The translations under genes and the position numbers were made by a program. A DNA stretch of 64,000 nucleotides, taken from Thamnaconus septentrionalis. Lineage: Eukaryota; Chordata; Actinopteri; Tetraodontiformes; Monacanthidae. The stretch covers positions 22,403,501-22,467,500 of the forward strand of contig CM020506.1 in NCBI GenBank assembly GCA_009823395.1. The letters are read 5' to 3'. The number at the start of each line of letters is the position of its first letter. Position 1 is the first letter of the stretch. This document shows positions 23,835 to 64,000 of this stretch, piece after piece. The notes below the pieces were generated by a model. It was not told the origin of the DNA. It made no database searches and saw only the letters and a program-made list of their open reading frames with translations.

Positions 23835-24864
23835 GGTCCTGACTTTATACACACTAGACAGGCCAGTCAGTGTTTTGCCTGTGATCTTGTTGTATGCCTC
23901 AACTGTCATGAATCTATCAACCTGTCTGCATCTGTGTTTTAGCAGCCCAACGCTGATGCCTTGCCAGCCACCCCCCAGGATCTGCCTGCAATTTTTCTTG
24001 TGAAATGCGCATGCCGCAGTCTGCGCAACAATCCACCGTGCACGTACAGACATGCAAATAGTTGCAGGGAACAAAACCGCAGCAAATAAGCATGCAGACA
24101 TACAAATATATCTGGATTTTAAATACATTAATGATATTAGGATGGAATCTACAAACCATTGTATGCTGGTCAGTACGGTATGGTAAATATGGTAAAGTTC
24201 CATGAAGTTGTTGGTGATAATGATGATGACAATGATGGTGAAATCCACTGTACTGGGCAACAATCTGCACCCGTGATGCCTGACACTCTACCAGCATGAC
24301 GATAACAGTCAAAACTTGAAAATGAGCACTTAATGGCAAACACATACCATGACTTACACACAAGGCTAACCATGAAACACTGCTGGTTGATTTGAGATCA
24401 ACCACAATATCCCATTTTTCCGCAGATAGGTAGAGGTAGTTTTTTCCTGTACAACCGTCGATCTGCTGTAGTTGGAGACATTTGTGAGTGCCCACCACCG
24501 ATGCGTAAAAACTCATGTTGCCTTTCTGACCGTCTGAAGGCGCCCATTAGTGGCCTAGCTGTGGTTTTAATTGTGATAATTATGTGGCTTCCTGTATGTG
24601 TGTGTAGGTGGCCTAGTGCAGGTATGTGGTAGGGGAAGGAGAGGGGCTGGGCAGTGCGCTCCCTCTCCCATCTCTCCGTGTTTGAGACAACATGCAGACT
24701 AGAGTAGGTGTGACTTATGTCTCTTATCACCTTTGCTCTGACAAAGTGTAGACAGCCATGCGTGGGTGAGTGTGTGTGTGTGTGTGTGTGTGTGTTGGTG
24801 GTTGGGAGGTGAGGTCAGACAGGGCATAAATAAAAACCCGTAGCCCCCCCCACACAATCTCTCT

Positions 24865-24910
<46 letters not shown>

Positions 24911-25204
24911 AGTGCAGGATAAATGCAAACTAAACCACATAATGGTGACTGTTGTGTTCCAACTGGCCCTTTGTTTTAGTTAAGGGTGCTGTTAGCATAC
25001 AAACATATATGTATGTACCATTACCATTCGATTGTGATGACATTTATGTTTCGAAGATTGTCACAAGCTAAAAGTTGCTTTAAAAAAAAACAAAAACAAC
25101 AACCAGCGAACAGATGAAGTGTGGCTTTGACTCTCTGTACCTTCTTCACCATGGCTGGGATTTTTTCATTTGTTGTCGCTTCTTTACTAATTTACATCAA
25201 TTTC
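23835..25204. other. intergenic, microsatellite-bearing, no gene seen
   Basis: A GT run at 24764-24795 and a CA run at 24868-24909 are in inverted arrangement about 70 bases apart. The overlapping minus-strand frames of 110-199 codons carry no recognisable domain. Confidence 0.45.
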
Positions 25205-25612
25205 ATCCATCCATCCATTTATTCATCCATCCATCCATTTATTCATCCATCCATCCATCTCCTGCCACCACTTTCCCTGCACTCATGCCTATTGGGGTAT
25301 TGGAGCCAAGCTGTAAGTTGCATTGCACCCTGGACAAGATTGTTTAGGAGAGACACACAATCATACAAACACACAATCACACCTACGGACAATCTAGACT
25401 AGAGCTGCCAGTTATCCTGATGTGCACGTCTTTGTACTTGGTGGCAAGAAGAGTAGCAGAGAAGGATAAAAGTAGAAGAGAATGCTTGTGGCGGACACAG
25501 GGAGAACACGAAAACTCCACTTGTAAAGGTTCCAGACCTTGCTTGGAATCGAACCCACAACCTTGTTGGCTGTGAGGCAACATTTCCAACCACAGCACCA
25601 CCACGTCACCCT
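25205..25612 (-). mobile_element. near full-length tRNA-derived SINE, antisense
   Basis: Read on the minus strand, the element begins near 25612 with a tRNA-like head. It has a perfect B-box-type GGTTCGATTCC within GTTGTGGGTTCGATTCCAAG, then GTTTTCGTGTTCTCCCTGTG, and ends in a GGATGGAT-type tail (25205-25260 on the plus strand as CATCCATC repeats). Pol III promoter boxes in the head and a tetranucleotide tail are the hallmarks of this SINE type. Confidence 0.75.
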
Positions 25613-27221
25613 CTTCATTTTCTCAAAGGTATTTGCAAATGCTCATTGGTGCTCAAGAGCTTTGAATGAAGTACACATCTCTACTACAATTTCTATACTC
25701 TACTACTGAAGCCACGAGGAGCTCACTGTATTACCATTTCCAACACAACATTCCACACAAAATGTGTTTGTTAACATGGAGAATCTTGGTCTCTTTGTCC
25801 ACTCCACTTCCTCACCTTCTTCCTGTGTCGTGGAATTCTACTGGACTTGCTGTTTCCCAAACGTGGGGCCCACTTCTCCCTGAGGCGACGCGAACAGATC
25901 AACACACCTGACCGTGAGGTGCACCTCCAAAAATAATTATACACAGCAGGCTTTACTGCAGGGATAGCGAGTGCACTCACACAGATGCGATGAGGGACGG
26001 GGCTGATGGACGCCGGTGGGTTTCCCAGAATTAGCCACACCGACTTGTGTCTTGACACGCACAGCATTTTTGAACAACGCTGGCGTCCTTCAAACGGTAA
26101 ACACCCTTTTTTCCCACTCCGTCTGAATCATGACATCCGTCACTCCAGCATCAATCTCTGTTTAAACCGTCCCATTTTACACAAACAGCTGTGTGAGACA
26201 TGGTCATAACTGTTCTTCAACAGCTATGATTGGTCACAGGGGTGGACGCCTAGTCATAGCCAACTTAAAAGCAGGAAGTCAAAATAAAGACGTGTCATTG
26301 GGGGAAAGCCCACAGATTTGTGGCAACACTCAGTTGTACTTGTTTAGTTTTTCACTTTTCCTTTTAAGTTGGTTGTACAGTGTATATTATCCCAGTGATC
26401 ATGGATTGAACGTGGAGACACACAATAAAATTCCACTCTCACTTCAAGAGTGAGTGGACTAAAGCTTCCCTTGACTTGGCAATAAAATAACTACTAAGTC
26501 ATAGTGAAGGCCTTAAAATGTCTACCCTTATGACAAACTGTCTTAATCTAAGACTCTTGGCATCTTTCAGTTCACTCTTTGGCTGTCACACTTTGCCAAG
26601 TCCTTCCCCTTTCCCAAAACAAGAGCGTTTTTGAATATGAAAGCTTCCAGAACACGGTGTATGGAACCAGTCAGCCAGGTTCTCAAGCTTCTCAAAGGTC
26701 ACTGTTGGAAATAAGTGGATGCACTTATACACGTCATCCTTTGGATTTGTTTTACTTCGAAACATAAATGAATCAAATCAACGACCAAAAGGACCCGATG
26801 CAAGCTTTGACAGCACACGGTTTGGCTGACAGTAGGTGTTGCTACTTTCACAAATGTCCTCTTCCTCCAAAGAGAGAGACAACGCCTTTGCAGTTTCACC
26901 TCTGATGCATAAAGGGAGATTCTGGAGTAATTCTCTCTATAATTGAACGTATGAATGATGATGGTAGATGATGGTTCATGTATCCATCAAAAGTTTGAAA
27001 CAAAACAGGAAAATACTGTGTTTTTCTTGGTCAACTGGGTGTCTGGATCTGTAGCTGGTAAAAGTCTGTCTATCGAGAAACACAACTCAGATCTTTTCTT
27101 TTCTTTTTAAGACATTTGAGTTAACAGTGTCTGGCTATGACAGCAATGAAAAGAAATTATGTCACGGTGGACAACTTCATTGTTGGCTTGAGCAACACGG
27201 CTACATTATTGGCAGTCCTTG
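25613..27221. other. intergenic, no gene seen
   Basis: Unique-looking AT-rich sequence with short reading frames only. No repeat or exon was recognised. Confidence 0.4.
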
Positions 27222-27678
27222 TTAAAGGTACAGTGTGCAAAAATTCTGCCATCTAGTGGTCAGATTTTAGATTGTAGTGCTCATTCGTGCACCCTCCCTC
27301 TACTCAAGCTTGCCAGTGAACTACAGTGGCCTGCGCACACAAACCTGGATACCTTGCCCACCTTATTCTTCATTGGTTTATTTGAGGATGCCAGCGTTCA
27401 ACCTAAATATGAAACGTGACGTCAGGCGAGCTGGATTGTCCACACCGGGCTTCCTTAGAAATATTGCACTGCAAAATGACAGCAAATTAGGTGCAAGACC
27501 GTTGATCTTTGTATATTCTCATATAGAAATAAGAACAGTTCTATGGCTAGGAAAACCATATTACTTTTATTATAATGTGACTATACACTTCTGTTGATAT
27601 ATTTAAAGCCAGTATATTAAGCTTTTACTGATATAAAAATCAGAAATCTGGTATAAATTTTACCGACTGGACCTTTAA
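27222..27678. mobile_element. TTAA-bounded non-autonomous element, copy 1 (piggyBac-like)
   Basis: The left end TTAAAGGTACAGTGTG and the inverted right end (TTAAAGGTCCAGTCGG on the minus strand) give about 16-bp inverted repeats, each starting with TTAA, the target of piggyBac-type transposons. The interior (GTGCACCCTCCCTCTACTCAA, ACTACAGTGGCCTGCGCACA) is shared, inverted, with the element at 37148-37913. No transposase is present. Confidence 0.65.
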
Positions 27679-28379
27679 CCGGAGGAATTATTGGCACATC
27701 TAATTACCCTTAATTTGAGTGCTGAGGTTGAAAAATACCACATCCAGACATTTACAGTTGTTTTTCCAACCGTGGCTTTTTTCCTCTTAAATCTGCTGCT
27801 GCAACTAACTCAAACAAACACAATGTTGAATGTTTGCACTGACCCATAGGAACAAGGTGAATTTGTTTACACGGTGTCGAAACCCTGTATAACGTCCGTC
27901 TCTACTTAAAATCTGACAGGATTTGGGAGTTTTGAATGCGCCCCCCCCCCATTCCTTGTCTTGGCATCACTCCTGTCTACGTTTAGCGGAGCAGCAGCGC
28001 TGCCTGCCTGGTAATATTTAAAAACTCCACCCCAAATGAGCTTTCAATGACCTCCCCCCCTTCCATCTTCCCCTCCCCCTCTCTCTTTACTCCTCCTCTC
28101 GCAAACTCCCTCTGTCTGTCTCTCTCTCTCTCCCTTACTTTACACTTCTTTTCGCTCCGTCTGACTCGGAAATTATTCAGCATCTCGCGGGAGGAGTACT
28201 TTTTTTTTTTTTCCTTTTTCTTTATTTGTTATTATAATTTTTTTTTTAACTTTTTTTTTTTTTAAACTTTTTTTTTTTTTTAAATGAGCAGCCCTCACGC
28301 AAACTGTCCCCTCGCGGTAAGGATCGAGCGCGCCCGGGCGCGCGCGGCGGACGATGCGCACTTTCGCCGAGGCCACACG
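27679..28379 (+). other. itga5: itga5 upstream region and T-rich leader
   Basis: The segment 28040-28140 is CT-rich, and 28199-28281 is an almost pure poly-T stretch immediately before a CpG-rich block (28290-28380) that leads into the itga5 start. The promoter is presumably here; no TATA box is obvious. An upstream in-frame ATG at 28284 has a weak context. Confidence 0.4.
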
Positions 28380-63643
<35,264 letters not shown>

Positions 63644-63750
63644 GTAAGAGGCAGCCACACCCACACGTTGTCTTTGGCCTCGTTTAGGTCTCAGCTCAAT
63701 TAAGTAGAGCCAAACTCCTCTTGCATGCAATTCACAATGTTTTCACAGCC

Positions 63751-63751
<1 letters not shown>

Positions 63752-63786
<35 letters not shown>
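63752..63786. repeat. (GT)n microsatellite
   Basis: About 17 GT units in itga5 intron 21, close to the window end. Confidence 0.95.
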
Positions 63787-63790
<4 letters not shown>

Positions 63791-64000
63791 AACCCTTTTT
63801 CTTTTGACAAAGCTCCTTTATTTTCATCACATTGACATAATCACTCAGCTTTTTACTGTGCTTGTATAGAACTGAGGCTACTTTTACAAAAGTAGAAATC
63901 TTTTTCTGGTTAGTGTCTCCGATTGACAGAGCAAACTTCTGTATTGTATTGTATTCAAGTTATGGGCTGGCCTTCGGTTCACTGTACCCAGAGTCCAGGA

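Noticed and set aside
23917..24516. Minus-strand frame of 199 codons, His- and Cys-containing.
   Set aside because: It overlaps two other long frames in the same region and shows no family pattern; probably chance.
25205..25260. Regular CATC repeats that could be mistaken for a CRISPR-like or satellite array.
   Set aside because: They are the tail of the antisense SINE next to them; there are no spacers.
28284..28379. Extended itga5 N-terminus from the ATG at 28284.
   Set aside because: Weak start context after a poly-T stretch, and it would place about 85 residues before the signal peptide's hydrophobic core; the ATGs at 28380 or 28413 fit better.

Overview
The window is vertebrate nuclear DNA, most likely from a ray-finned (teleost) fish. 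Its genes are split by GT-AG introns and encode proteins of vertebrate families. Between them lie CA/GT and TA microsatellites, hAT-like and Tc1-like DNA transposons, TTAA-bounded elements and tRNA-derived SINEs. There are no operons and no CRISPR array. The species cannot be read from the sequence alone.

Four protein-coding genes can be supported. (1) dnajc14 (+, CDS 3659-7457, 6 coding exons, 698 aa) is an ER-membrane J-domain co-chaperone. (2) inpp1 (-, CDS 15155 down to 11560, 5 coding exons) is inositol polyphosphate 1-phosphatase. Its last exon carries two single-base insertions around the third metal-binding motif, so it is either damaged or mis-sequenced. (3) A two-exon S100 gene closest to S100B (+, 18233-19372, 93 aa) has a first EF-hand three residues short and a second loop with Leu in place of the usual Gly. 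(4) itga5, the integrin alpha-5 fibronectin receptor subunit (+, from about 28380 to the right edge), is represented by its first 21 coding exons. These cover the signal peptide, beta-propeller, thigh and the start of calf-1; the rest lies beyond position 64000.

Layout: 1-3440 is 5' flank of dnajc14 with a hAT copy and microsatellites. 7458-11559 is the gap between convergent dnajc14 and inpp1, with a terminal-inverted-repeat element and three CAG runs. 15156-18232 is the divergent inpp1/S100 interval with ETS- and CRE-like sites. 19373-28379 is gene-poor and repeat-rich. 28380-64000 is itga5, whose introns hold most of the mobile elements. The genes do not form one pathway; dnajc14 and itga5 are both on human 12q13, so part of this linkage is probably ancient.

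The most interesting points are the INPP1 frameshifts, the degenerate EF-hands of the S100 protein, a decayed tandem copy of the start of itga5 exon 12 that has lost its splice acceptor, a family of hAT-like elements (one with perfect 8-bp target duplications), a foldback just inside itga5 intron 1, and a 62-codon reading frame between inverted ACGTGAAA-rich arms in intron 20. I found no convincing new multi-gene system.
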